This document shows positions 5,451 through 5,827 of a stretch of DNA of 5,827 nt, piece by piece. The DNA is from an uncultured Oscillospiraceae bacterium (GTDB lineage Bacteria; Bacillota; Clostridia; Oscillospirales; Acutalibacteraceae). The position numbers were made by a program, and so were the translations under genes. The stretch covers positions 1 through 5,827 of the forward strand of contig URNB01000116.1 of NCBI GenBank assembly GCA_900549055.1. The letters run 5' to 3'. Position 1 is the first letter of the stretch; each line of letters begins with the position of its first letter. The notes under the pieces are model-generated. The model ran no database searches. It was not told where the DNA came from and worked only from the letters and a program-made list of their open reading frames with translations.

Positions 5451-5827
5451 TCACTTATTTTTAATTTTCTCAACCGGCTTTTCAAGCACCGTAAACAGCG
5501 CCACACCGCCGACTATGGCGATTCCGGCATTAATAAGAGTCGAAGCCTGACCGAGTGCGGCAGTTGTCAGCGCGGCACCGGGTACAGAGCCTGCCAGCGT
5601 ATAGGTCACTGTCTTCCATGCAGTTTCGCCGATAAGGTTTACAAGCATTCCGCAGGAAGCGCCCACAATTGCCGCGGCAGTCTTCTGAGGGAATTTATTT
5701 TTAAGAAGTCCGAAAACTATGCAGATAAGTCCGATAATCAAAAACAGCGGAAAAAGCCATACGCCCTTGCCGATATAAGCGTGATTCTGCGTAAGCGTGT
5801 GTGCAAGTATACCTGCGCTTATCATAA
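5451..5827 (-). CDS. integral membrane protein, partial; possible ECF-transporter S component
   Basis: At least 124 residues are visible. An ATG lies at 5825-5823, only two bases from the window edge, so I cannot tell whether it is the true start; the gene probably continues outside. Hydrophobic segments lie at about 21-41 (GVWLFPLFLIIGLICIVFGLL), 49-66, 74-90 and 93-114, with a short basic tail ending VEKIKNK, which suggests a cytoplasmic C-terminus. A short Lys-rich loop (KNKFPQK) after the first helix, a Gly/Ala-rich helix and a late LINAGIAIVGG helix resemble the second half of small substrate-binding (S) subunits of ECF vitamin transporters, which run to about 170-190 residues. That match is by pattern only, and another small membrane family is possible. 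The gene ends in TGA (5453-5451) and is followed closely by a strong terminator. Confidence 0.6.
   Translation of the reverse strand, partial: MISAGILAHTLTQNHAYIGKGVWLFPLFLIIGLICIVFGLLKNKFPQKTAAAIVGASCGMLVNLIGETAWKTVTYTLAGSVPGAALTTAALGQASTLINAGIAIVGGVALFTVLEKPVEKIKNK

Noticed and set aside
5288..5506. Minus-strand frame between the two minus-strand genes
   Set aside because: It spans the terminator hairpin and the glycosidase promoter, so it is not a plausible coding region.

Overview
This window looks like chromosomal DNA from a Gram-positive Bacillota bacterium, probably a gut-type Clostridia (Oscillospirales/Ruminococcaceae-like). The reasons are moderate GC, strong AGGAG-type ribosome binding sites, consensus sigma-A promoters, compact GNRA- or short-loop Rho-independent terminators, and a cytoplasmic GH78-type glycosidase. 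The assignment is an inference from style and gene families; no single marker fixes the genus.

Layout from left to right. (1) A plus-strand HD-superfamily hydrolase gene (about 91-615). (2) A small unrecognised plus-strand reading frame (656-955), possibly a decayed or horizontally acquired fragment. (3) prfC, peptide chain release factor 3 (1014-2606, plus strand), complete, with its own near-consensus extended -10 promoter and a good ribosome binding site. (4) A 272-bp non-coding element with perfect 25-bp terminal inverted repeats flanked by TA (2604-2879). It looks like a MITE that inserted into the prfC stop codon. (5) A strong terminator (2919-2954), which was probably the prfC terminator before the insertion moved it away. 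(6) A minus-strand gene for a GH78/alpha-L-rhamnosidase-like six-hairpin glycosidase (5298-3118) with a recognisable promoter and a possible operator. (7) A minus-strand integral membrane protein (from the window edge to 5451), which may be the distal part of an ECF-transporter S component, closed by a GAAA-tetraloop terminator.

The genes do not form one pathway. prfC and the HD gene are housekeeping-type genes, while the glycosidase is an accessory carbohydrate-use gene in its own transcription unit. The prfC and glycosidase genes converge on the region holding the element and the terminator.

The most interesting object is the element. Removing it together with one TA restores GAT-TAA at the end of prfC and puts the terminator 38 nt after that stop. 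The insertion therefore appears to have changed the prfC stop from TAA to TAG without altering the protein, and to have added about 270 nt of foldable RNA to the 3' end of the transcript.
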